Shown here piece after piece: positions 56,364-64,000 of a DNA stretch of 64,000 nt (positions within the stretch are counted from its first letter, which is position 1; every line of letters starts with the position of its first letter). Below the pieces are notes generated by a model that was not told the DNA's origin, did no database searches, and worked only from the letters and a program-made list of their open reading frames with translations. The DNA comes from CAWCTB01 sp963798275. Lineage in GTDB: Bacteria > Acidobacteriota > Terriglobia > Terriglobales > Acidobacteriaceae. A program made the translations under genes and the position numbers. The DNA lies in contig CAWCTB010000033.1 in NCBI GenBank assembly GCA_963798275.1, forward strand, positions 1 through 64,000. Direction: 5' to 3'.

Positions 56364-58874
56364 CTATTTGGATTCCATAAAATGGACTCGCATTCCGCCG
56401 CCGGTGCTTTCGATGGGCCCGACTATCCGGAAACGTGTGACGAACAGCTTGAGTTGAGCATGTTCCTGGAAGAGTTTGCCAAGGCCGTCCTCGCCAATTC
56501 CCATCAGGGCGACCCCGCCGTCCGACATGTAGGTAACGCCCAACGGCTGCAATGTACTGTTCAGCGATGCCGCCCCGGCTGACCCCGTTGCCAAGAATTG
56601 CCTTAGCGCCATCGTTTGCGCCGAAAACTCCCCCACTGCCAACTGAGTGTTTAGATCCGTGATCTCGGCAAGGCTACGGATGGGGTGTTCCTTCGAGGTG
56701 AAGAATACGTAATCTGTTCCCATGGAATTTATGAAGCGCAAGGTTTTTGCATCCGCCAGCACGATGCCAGCCTTAGCCAATACGTCCGCCGCTGCCTCTC
56801 TGACGTGAGCATCCGGGTCCTTGAGAGCCAGTACCAGGGATTCGAAGGCTGGCGTTCCGATTGCGATTAATACTGCGCTGACGCGCTCCCGTACCTGAGG
56901 GTTGGTGTCCTTCAGTGCAGCGATGAGTTGTTCGATGGCCGGTGTTCCCATCGTGCCCAGCAGGCTGCCCGCGCGCTGTTGCAGACGCGGATCATCGCTG
57001 TTGAGGGCGGCGATGAGGGGCTGGATTGCCGGCGTTCCGATTGTGGCTAAGGCCGCGGACGCCTGCTGTTGAACCTGAGGATTATCGCCCTTCAGTGCGG
57101 CGATCAGAGGCTCGACCGCACGCGGGTCTTTCATTCCGGCTAGCGCCAAAGCCGCATTGGTTCGGACTGTAGAGTCCGTGTCCTTGAGAGCGATGGCCAG
57201 CGGTTCGGTCGAGCGCGGGTCTTTAATTTGGACCAGCGCGGAAGCCGCATTCGCCCGCACTCCGGCATCGGTGTCCTTGAGGGCGACGATGAGGGGCTCG
57301 ACCGAGCGCGGGTCTTTGAAATTCTCCAAGGCCCCGGCGGCGTTGTATCGAACCTTAGCGTCCTTGTCCTGCAGTGCGATGATCAGCGGCTCAGCCGCCC
57401 GCGGGTCTTTGATCCAGCCCAACGCCCAAGCCGCATTCGTGCGAACGCCGGCGTCCGGATCTTTGAGTGCGGCGATGACGGGTTCGACGGCGCTTGGGTT
57501 CCCGACGTTGCCCAACGCCCAAACCGCGTTCTCCCGGACGAGAGGGTTGGGGTCCCTGAGGGCGGCGACGAGAGGTTCGACCGCTGGCGTTCCGATCGCG
57601 CCCAACCCGCGAGTTGCATAGCTTCGAACGCCAGCATCGCTGTCACCTAACGCTGCAATGAGGGGGGCGACGGCGCGGGGGTTTTTCATTGCGGCCAACG
57701 AGGCGGCAGCCCATTGCCGATCCTTGACATTGGTATTTTTCAAGGTGGCGCCGAGCGGCGCGATGGCAGGCGTTCCGATTTGTATCAACGATCCGGCGGC
57801 ATAATTCCGGACGTTATCGTCGCCGCTCATCAGGGCGGCGATGAGCGGCTCGACGGCAGGAGTTCCGATACTGATCAAGGCCCCGGCAGCACGCTTGCGC
57901 ACGTCACCGTCGGTGTCCTTAAACGCGACGATCAGCGGCCCCACGGCGCGCGGGTCTTTCATCTGGCCCAACGCCCAGGCCGCATTCCCCCGAACGTGGG
58001 GATCTGTATCCTGGAGTGCGGCGATCAGCGGCTCGACCGCGCGGGGATCTTTGATTTCGCCTAAGACAGCGGCCGCGATCTGTCTAACCTTCGAATCCGA
58101 TCCCTGCAGGGCGGCGATGAGCGGCACAACCGCACGCGGATCCGCAATTTGGCCCAGATCGTAGGCCGCAATCTGTCTGACCTTCGAATCCGATCCCTGC
58201 AGAGCGGCGATCAGCGGCTCGACCGCCCACGGGCCTTTGATTTGTTGCAACGCTTTGGCAGCGCTGTCGCGCACATCCTTTAAATCCATTCCAGACGTAT
58301 TCTTCGCGTTTAGAGCAACCATGAGAGGCTCGACTACGCGAGGATCATTGATTTGCCCTAAAGCCGATGCTGCTCTCTGCCTGAGTTGAACACCTTCCTG
58401 TTCGTCCTGCAGAACCGCGATCAAGGGCTCGACCGCGCGCGCATCCTTGATTTGTCCCAAAGCCGACGCTGTACTGACGCGGACGTCATATACGGTGGTG
58501 GACCCATAATAATGTTGTTGACGAGCCGATTCATGCTTCACGAGAACAGCGATCAAGGGCTCGACCGCGCGCGCATCCCCGATTTGGCCCAAGGCCGTGG
58601 CGGCGTCCACACGGATTGCAGAATCCCTGTCCTTCCGCAGGACCTCGATCAGGGGTTCCACCGCGCGCGGATCTTTGGATTGTCCTAATGCGGATATCGC
58701 GCTCCGACGGGTGGCGTAGTCCTTGTTGCTCAGTTGGCTGATCCAGAGGCTGACCTGATCCGTTTGCCCGAAGCCAGCGGGCACAACCCCGAGCAGGCAG
58801 GAACACACCAATATGACCTCGGCGGCATAGCGAGGTCGCACCCGGCAGAAGCGGCGGACCATCAACGGAATCAT
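56364..58874 (-). CDS. Exported HEAT-repeat (PBS-lyase-type) protein with distinct C-terminal domain
   Basis: 836 residues. A signal peptide (VILVCSCLLGVVPAGFGQ) is followed by about 20 HEAT units of roughly 30-40 residues with the consensus DPRAVEPLIAAL...VR..AA.ALG.I. Two adjacent units near 58077 and 58170 are almost the same at DNA level, offset 93 bp (31 codons), pointing to a recent duplication. The last 140 residues (FINSMGTDYVFFTSKEHPIR and onward) do not follow the repeat and form an unrecognised domain. Likely a periplasmic protein-binding scaffold. ATG 58874 has GGAGAGATCTC. Confidence 0.85.
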   Translation of the reverse strand: MIPLMVRRFCRVRPRYAAEVILVCSCLLGVVPAGFGQTDQVSLWISQLSNKDYATRRSAISALGQSKDPRAVEPLIEVLRKDRDSAIRVDAATALGQIGDARAVEPLIAVLVKHESARQQHYYGSTTVYDVRVSTASALGQIKDARAVEPLIAVLQDEQEGVQLRQRAASALGQINDPRVVEPLMVALNAKNTSGMDLKDVRDSAAKALQQIKGPWAVEPLIAALQGSDSKVRQIAAYDLGQIADPRAVVPLIAALQGSDSKVRQIAAAVLGEIKDPRAVEPLIAALQDTDPHVRGNAAWALGQMKDPRAVGPLIVAFKDTDGDVRKRAAGALISIGTPAVEPLIAALMSGDDNVRNYAAGSLIQIGTPAIAPLGATLKNTNVKDRQWAAASLAAMKNPRAVAPLIAALGDSDAGVRSYATRGLGAIGTPAVEPLVAALRDPNPLVRENAVWALGNVGNPSAVEPVIAALKDPDAGVRTNAAWALGWIKDPRAAEPLIIALQDKDAKVRYNAAGALENFKDPRSVEPLIVALKDTDAGVRANAASALVQIKDPRSTEPLAIALKDTDSTVRTNAALALAGMKDPRAVEPLIAALKGDNPQVQQQASAALATIGTPAIQPLIAALNSDDPRLQQRAGSLLGTMGTPAIEQLIAALKDTNPQVRERVSAVLIAIGTPAFESLVLALKDPDAHVREAAADVLAKAGIVLADAKTLRFINSMGTDYVFFTSKEHPIRSLAEITDLNTQLAVGEFSAQTMALRQFLATGSAGAASLNSTLQPLGVTYMSDGGVALMGIGEDGLGKLFQEHAQLKLFVTRFRIVGPIESTGGGMRVHFMESK

Positions 58875-59147
58875 GAGATCTCTCCGCCGAAGGCTGGAAG
58901 TGGAACCTTATCAGATATCTGCCGAATCTGTCCTAAAATCTCGCGATGGGACAGCCATGCCGTCTTACTGGGATCCATCTTTTGACATCTGCGGACTGGT
59001 GAACAGCCAGAGCTACGAGCCGGAAGGCTTTCTGGAACTGAGATACTCAAGAACCCGCCGATAAGCCGGGCCGCTGGAGAAATTAGTGTTGCACAGAGGA
59101 CCCCTTGCGAGACACCACATCGCCTCGGGGCCTGTGGGAGGAAGCTC

Positions 59148-61852
59148 CTAATCGGCGCGCAAGGCAGTCCAGGGATCGATACTGGCAGCCCTGCGCGCGG
59201 GAATGAGGCTGGCGAGCATGGCCACGAAGGCGACGCCGCCGGCGGCCAGCGAGTAGCTCAACGCGTCATACGGTTTCACTTCATAAAGGGTGGAGGTGAG
59301 CGCCCTGGCGACAAGAACGGCCAGCGGCAGACCGATGGCCACGCCGATCGCCGTCAGAGCCAAGCTGTCGCGCAGCATGCTCCACACGACCTGCGAGGGC
59401 CGGGCGCCTACCGCCATGCGTATGCCAATCTCCACCGTGCGGTTGCTGACGCGGTAGGCCAGCGTGCCATAGAGGCCAGTAGCAATGAGTATTACCGCCA
59501 GCAAGCCGAAGAATCCCGCCCGCCGGGCAAAGAGCAGTTGCTGTGAGATGGTGGTTTCATACTGGGCGCGTTGGGTCATGGGCTGGATCAGCGGCAGGTT
59601 CGTATCCATTTGCCATACCACCTTTTGCACCGCGGGCAGGATGGCCAGTGGCTCGCCATGGACGCGCATCTCCACATGCATTTCGCCTACGGCGACGCTC
59701 TGGGTGTAGGCCGACCACGACATTGGTATGGGCGCTTCGTCGATGCTGCGGTATTTATGGTTCTTCACTACGCCCACGATGACCCGGTCGTTTTTCGGGT
59801 CGTCGCCGGCAATGCGGTGTCCCAGCGGGTTCTGATTGGGCAGGAAGCGCTCCGCGAACAACTGGTTCACTATCGCCACATGGGGAGCGCTAACTGTATC
59901 CGCGTCGGTGAAGTCGCGCCCTGCCAGCACCGGCACACCCAGGGTGTGGAAGAAATCGGGTCCTACCACATTGCTGCGCACCGTTCGAGATTCACCGTTG
60001 GGCATGACGGGGGGCTTGCCATCGACGATCGCATCCCGGTTGTTCGACCACCACGATCCGAGACGGCTCTCCATGACGGTCACCGACTCGACACCCGGCA
60101 ACACCCGCAACTTGCGAATCAACTCCTGATAAAACGCCAGGCCTTCGGCATAGGAATGAAGGTTCTGCGGGTTCACGCCGAACACGACCAGTCCGGTGGC
60201 GCGTATTCCCAGCGGAACATTCTCCAGATTGCGCAGGGTGCGAATCAGCAGCCCGGCCGCAACCAGCAGTACCAGGCATAGCGCCATCTGCAGGGTGACG
60301 ATGATCTTGCCGCTGCGCGTCTTGCCGGCGTCGGTATTGGAGGTGGCGGAAGATGTCTTCAATGCCAGTCCGGGTCCCACCGCCAGGGCGGCCCGCAGCG
60401 GCGCCAGTCCAAACAACAGCGCAGCCAGGAGCAGGATGCCCAAGGTGAACGACAGGACAAGCCTGTCGGGCGCAAGGCTGGTCTCGATCTCCGCCCATGC
60501 GCCCAGCGCCCGGGTGGCCCACAGAGCGAAGAGCCACGCCAGTGCCCCGCCCAACGCAACCAGCAGCAGGCTTTCGGTGAGCAACTGGCGAAACAGGTTT
60601 CCGCGTCCAGCGCCCAGCGCCAGGCGTAAGGAAAATTCGCGCCGCCGGGTGGCATTGCGCGCCAGCAACAGCATGACGATGTTGCTGAGTGCGATCAGCA
60701 AGACCAGTCCCACCATCGCCATCAGCATGCGAAGCGGTTTGCCGTACTGCTCGTCGTGTCCGGGAAAGCCGTTGGCATCCTGCAAGGTCAACCGGGGAGT
60801 CGCTTCGCCTGATTCGGGATTGCCCAGGCCGATATAGGCGGCGGTTTGAAAGACAGGCTGCAATTGTGCGACTGCTTGTGCCTTGGTCACGCCCGGAGCC
60901 CGACGCGCCAGCATCCGCAAACACCACCAGGTGGGCATTCCGTGTAGATCTTGCCTTCATACGCGGGATTGCCCCAGGCATTCAGTTCGGGACGATTCTG
61001 CAATGGAATCCAGAAATCGGTGGAGGTGCCGGCTTCCACCCCCTCAAAGCCGGCAGCGGCAACGCCCACAATGGTGAAGGGCACTCCCTTCACATACAGG
61101 GTGTTTCCCACAGCGTCGGGACTGCGCGAGAAGCGCCGCGTCCAGTAGCCGTAGCTGATCACAGCGACAGGTGCATGGCCGGCTTCATCCTCTGCGGAGA
61201 ACCCGCGTCCCCGGGCCAGCTTTACGCCCAGCCCGGAAAAGAAATTGCCGCTCACCATGTCAGCTTCCGTCTCCTCGGGCTGGGCTCCAATGCGCACTGC
61301 GACTTTGTCGGTAGACAGCGGCACATATGCCATTACGGCTTGCAACGCGCCATGCTGCTGACGCAGGGCCTCGTAGACGGGATAGGAGAACGTCGCGTGC
61401 CAATCAACCGTCCCGGTGCGGTGGGGCGGGCTCGACGTGTTGAGATACACTACGCGCTCGGGGTCGGCCACCGGCAGGGACCGGAGCAGTACCGCGTTCA
61501 TCACGCTGAAGACCGCAGTGTTGGCGCCGATACCCAGGGCCAGGGTGAGCACGCAGACCAGGGTGAATGCGGGAGTCTTGCCCAACTGGCGGACGCCGTA
61601 GCGCAGGTCCATCCACAGGGCGTCCACGGCCGATTCCCAGCCCGCCGCCCTTACGTTCTGCTTCACGGTCTCCATACTGCCGATCTCCACCCGGGCGGCG
61701 CGCAAGGCCGCTTCCCGGCTCATGCCGCGCCGCATCTGGTCAGCGGCGGCGGACTCCAGATAAACGCGCAACTCCTCGTCCATCTCGCGGCTTCGCTGTT
61801 CTTTCCGAAACACCGCCCGGATGCCCCTTACCAGCTCTCGCAGCACCGCCAT
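59148..61852 (-). CDS. ADOP-type ABC transporter permease (MacB/FtsX domains), one frameshift
   Basis: About 900 residues when joined. The N-terminal cytoplasmic segment (EMDEELRVYLESAAADQMRR, GMSREAALRAARVEIGSMET) is typical of acidobacterial duplicated permeases. It is followed by MacB_PCD and FtsX units twice (FTLVCVLTLALGIGANTAVF; LIALSNIVMLLLARNATRRR; FGLLAVILIATGLYGTLAYR; SLIPARRAASIDPWTALRAD). The frame changes near 60935. No ATPase gene is next to it, as is usual for these orphan permeases. Its start lies 12 bp after the PadR stop. Confidence 0.87.
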
Positions 61853-61864
61853 GCACCCTTTCTG

Positions 61865-62194
61865 CTAGGCTTCCAGGATCCTGCCAATCGCGGCGATCTG
61901 GCGTCCCCACAACTTGGTTTCGTCCTTCAGCGCGGTGCGGCCGCGATCGGTGAGGACGTAATATTTCGCGCGGCGATTATTTTCGGTGGCGCGCCACTCC
62001 GCCTTGATCCTGCCGGCCCGTTCCATGCGGCTAAGAGCCGGAAATAACGATCCGGGATTGACCCGAAACACTCCCTTGCTGATTTGCCCGATGCGAAGCG
62101 CGATGCCATAGCCGTGCATGGGCTCCAAGGCGAGCGTCTTCAGGATGAGCATCTCCAATGTTCCCTGCACCAGATCGCTGGGCTTGTCAGGCAT
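61865..62194 (-). CDS. PadR-family transcriptional repressor
   Basis: 109 residues of the short PadR type: LVQGTLEMLILKTLALEPMH, GYGIALRI, the wing region NPGSLFPALSRMERAGRIKA and KYYVLTDRGRTALKDE. It is the first gene of the permease operon and probably represses it in response to a small molecule. The ATG is at 62194, with AGGAGCCGGGG upstream. Confidence 0.92.
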   Translation of the reverse strand: MPDKPSDLVQGTLEMLILKTLALEPMHGYGIALRIGQISKGVFRVNPGSLFPALSRMERAGRIKAEWRATENNRRAKYYVLTDRGRTALKDETKLWGRQIAAIGRILEA

Positions 62195-62205
62195 AGGTCC
62201 CCGGC

Positions 62206-62252
62206 TCCTCTAGATTATCCAGAGTAGAAACGGTTTCCACTAGATTGTCAAG
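62206..62252 (-). promoter_or_regulatory. Putative padR promoter/operator with direct repeats
   Basis: TCCTCTAGATTAT (62206-62218) and TCCACTAGATTGT (62236-62248) are direct repeats 30 bp apart, close to three helix turns. The minus strand also has a -35-like TTGACA (62246-62251). A -10-like box (TCTACT/TACTCT) follows at 17-19 bp. Confidence 0.5.
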
Positions 62253-62360
62253 AGGAAGGGATGCGCCTGGGACGCGGATGGCCGGCGCGATCGGGGTGAG
62301 ACAATCGAAAACTCTTTGGCAACGACTCGGTCGCAGCCAGTCGTCACCGTCAAACCAGTG

Positions 62361-62651
62361 TCACGGTCGAGCGATTAGTTGTTCGCGCAGGTCAGAGTTG
62401 GCCGCCAGGTCGATGCAGGTCCACGCCATGGCCAGGGCCGCCATCTTCCAGTGCCTTATCCGCGTCCGGGGTGACGCAGTGGGCGGCGAATTCCGGCTGA
62501 TGGTTCACGGCGGGCAAGGAATTGATGCCGATCATGGGATGGATGGAGGGCATGGCGAGCGAGACGTTGCCCATGTCGGTGGAGCCGGTCGGCCGGGTTT
62601 CCCATTCGCCGAGATCCGGAAATGCGACGCCTCGGGCGAATCGTCGCTAGT
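62361..62651 (-). pseudogene. C-terminal remnant of an M20 amidohydrolase/peptidase
   Basis: The minus strand reads RPTGSTDMGNVSLAMPSIHP, MIGINSLPAVNHQPEFAAHC and PDADKALEDG. After a one-base shift it reads ALAMAWTCIDLAANSDLREQ, ending in a TGA at 62361-62363. This is the C-terminal part of AbgB-like M20 hydrolases. Upstream it is closed by a TAG near 62650, and no catalytic domain is present. Confidence 0.55.
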
Positions 62652-62792
62652 GTTTCGTAGAAGCGGCCTTCTTCATTGCTGCCAAGGGGTCGTCACAACG
62701 CCCGGTTGGGGAGGGAATTCGCGGTAGATGCACGCGGGATCTCGCTTCCTCACCCGGAGGGGTAAGTTGACCGCGATTCTACAACGGCCAGT

Positions 62793-63530
62793 TTACGCGG
62801 TCAGGCTGAGGTCGTGGTTCAGGCGGAAGCGGAGGCGGCGTTCCGCGGCGAATCCAACATCCTTCTTGCCCGTCACGAAAGCGGTTGTGGTGCCGGCAAC
62901 TGCCCCTATGCCGCTGCCAATCAGCGCTCCCTTGCCGCCCGCAGCCAGCGCGCCGATGATGGCGCCGCCGCCGGTGCCACCGCCGATCCAGCCCCAGTTA
63001 CGTTTCTTGTGGGAAGCGCCACGCGCGACGATGTGAGAGGTGGTGAACGGAACCTCCAGCTGGTTGATGAGTGCGCTGTCCAGAGTCAGTCCGAGTTCGC
63101 CGGGATGGCGGAGTCGCCCGGAGCGCCGTGCGATCACCACATGGCCGGTTACCGGAGTGCCTACCGGGATGACGGTGCGGTCGTCGAGGACGATGGGTTC
63201 ATCAACCACCGCGTCGAAGCGTTCGCCCGGCACCGCCGACGCACTGGAAAGTCCCTGTTGGAGACGGACGGTGATGGATGTCCCAGCTGGTATGACTATT
63301 GGCTCAGGCGCAGGGTTGGCAGCAGCCTGCGTGCCGCTGTTGGCGGAATTGTTCGCGGGCGCCCCAGAGGACTGGTCTGCCGCATTGTTGCCAGGGGCCG
63401 CGGGGTTGGCGCTGTTCTGAGACGCGGAAGGTTGGTTGTCAGAGGCCGGCGCCTTCGCCGACTTGCTACAACCAGTCAGTGCCAGGCAAAGGAGCAAGAT
63501 ACCTGAAATGACGTGGCGGTTCGCCTGCAT
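62793..63530 (-). CDS. Lipoprotein with glycine-zipper segment, function unknown
   Basis: 245 residues. A lipoprotein signal (ISGILLLCLALTGCSKS) is followed by an Ala/Asn/Ser-rich linker, then IVIPAGTSITVRLQQGLSSA and GTPVTGHVVIARRSGRLRHP, a domain I have seen in acidobacterial envelope proteins. A Gly-rich zipper follows (IGGGTGGGAIIGALAAGGKG, ALIGSGIGAVAGTTTAFV). ATG 63530 has GGAGGCCTCTC. Probably outer-membrane attached. Confidence 0.78.
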   Translation of the reverse strand: MQANRHVISGILLLCLALTGCSKSAKAPASDNQPSASQNSANPAAPGNNAADQSSGAPANNSANSGTQAAANPAPEPIVIPAGTSITVRLQQGLSSASAVPGERFDAVVDEPIVLDDRTVIPVGTPVTGHVVIARRSGRLRHPGELGLTLDSALINQLEVPFTTSHIVARGASHKKRNWGWIGGGTGGGAIIGALAAGGKGALIGSGIGAVAGTTTAFVTGKKDVGFAAERRLRFRLNHDLSLTA

Positions 63531-63848
63531 GAGAGGCCTCCTGACTACGTACGTAGCAGACACCATGCCGTTCAGGTAAAACTCCCAGGATCAATGGATT
63601 GAGACATTACGGGCAATCGCAGGAGGTGCAATTTTTACACGCACAGGTTCACCCTGACATGTAGTTTGGGGATACTGAGAACACCCTCGGGCCCCTGGCT
63701 GGGTTGGATGCACCCTCTGGTAGCGAGAAGGGGTGCCGCAAGTATTTTATAAGGCGATCGCGCCCCGTAATTTCGGGCCACACCTCGAAAGGGACCTACT
63801 GCGGGGAACGTCATGACGGTAGTAAATGCGGGCGGGATGGCGTCGCAA

Positions 63849-64000
63849 TTACTGGGGCTCTGCCGCCTGGAGTTGCGGCTGAGTCGCGCCGTGCGCCTCG
63901 GCAGACGTCGCGGTTTCCAGAGAGTTGGTCATGAGGCGGACTTCGACACGGCGGTTCTCGGCGCGGCCTTTGGCGGAGGTATTTTTGGCGACGGGGTTAT
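63849..64000 (-). CDS. OmpA-family protein, C-terminal end (partial)
   Basis: The visible 49 residues begin NPVAKNTSAKGRAENRRVEV and end QAAEPQ with a TAA at 63849-63851. The GRAENRRVEVRL segment is the peptidoglycan-binding OmpA C-terminal motif. The gene continues beyond the window. Confidence 0.82.
   Translation of the reverse strand, partial: NPVAKNTSAKGRAENRRVEVRLMTNSLETATSAEAHGATQPQLQAAEPQ

Noticed and set aside
57157..58064. Plus-strand repetitive open frames
   Set aside because: Reverse-strand shadows of the HEAT repeats.
56700..58700. Possible CRISPR-like or satellite array
   Set aside because: The regular repetition is the coding sequence of HEAT units; repeats diverge at third positions and lack spacers.

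Overview
The window looks like a piece of a soil Acidobacteriota genome (class Terriglobia, Koribacter or Ca. Sulfotelmatobacter type). The evidence is the high GC content and several acidobacterial hallmarks: a full-length duplicated-permease (ADOP-type) ABC protein with its PadR repressor, a PEP-CTERM protein, a winged-helix/TolB-propeller regulator, a Cys/His-knuckle protein, and short GC-rich hairpin repeats scattered between genes. No rRNA, tRNA, CRISPR array, insertion sequence or replication origin was seen.

Layout. 0-7.4 kb: minus-strand tripartite RND efflux operon (OsmC-like protein, TolC-type factor, adaptor, RND pump, small DUF2892 protein), with copies of a composite hairpin repeat between the cistrons. 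7.6-11.9 kb: ECF sigma factor with a zinc-finger anti-sigma tail, PEP-CTERM protein, heme-sensor/HAMP protein, Ser/Thr kinase. 12-16.7 kb: a second RND pump and adaptor, broken by many frameshifts. 16.9-21.8 kb: NodU-type carbamoyltransferase, SxtJ-like protein, DUF5989 protein and two SGNH hydrolases, followed by the wreck of a third SGNH hydrolase. 22.8-30.9 kb: mixed genes, including an IclR regulator divergent from isocitrate lyase with two matching palindromes between them. 31.5-34.9 kb: four small secreted or membrane proteins of unknown function. 35-36.9 kb: GalE and Cu/Zn superoxide dismutase. 37.2-52.4 kb: exopolysaccharide locus (NusG-like antiterminator, WbaP-like initiating transferase, Wzc, Wza, three unusual kinase/nucleotidyltransferase-like genes, four glycosyltransferases, O-antigen ligase/polymerase, GDP-mannose epimerase-like enzyme). 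52.8-64 kb: GT39-like membrane glycosyltransferase, TPR protein, 20-repeat HEAT protein, ADOP permease plus PadR, lipoprotein, OmpA end.

Many genes are split by single-base frameshifts that often fall in G/C runs, while each frame keeps good family similarity and few or no nonsense codons. This looks more like uncorrected sequencing indels than decay, so I annotate these genes as whole spans marked frameshifted. The exceptions are the SGNH, M20 and outer-membrane remnants, which look genuinely degenerate. The most unusual points are the in-frame repeat leader of the efflux adaptor, the carbamoyltransferase/SGNH cluster, the kinase trio in the polysaccharide locus, the cysteine-rich secreted pair, and the IclR operator pair.
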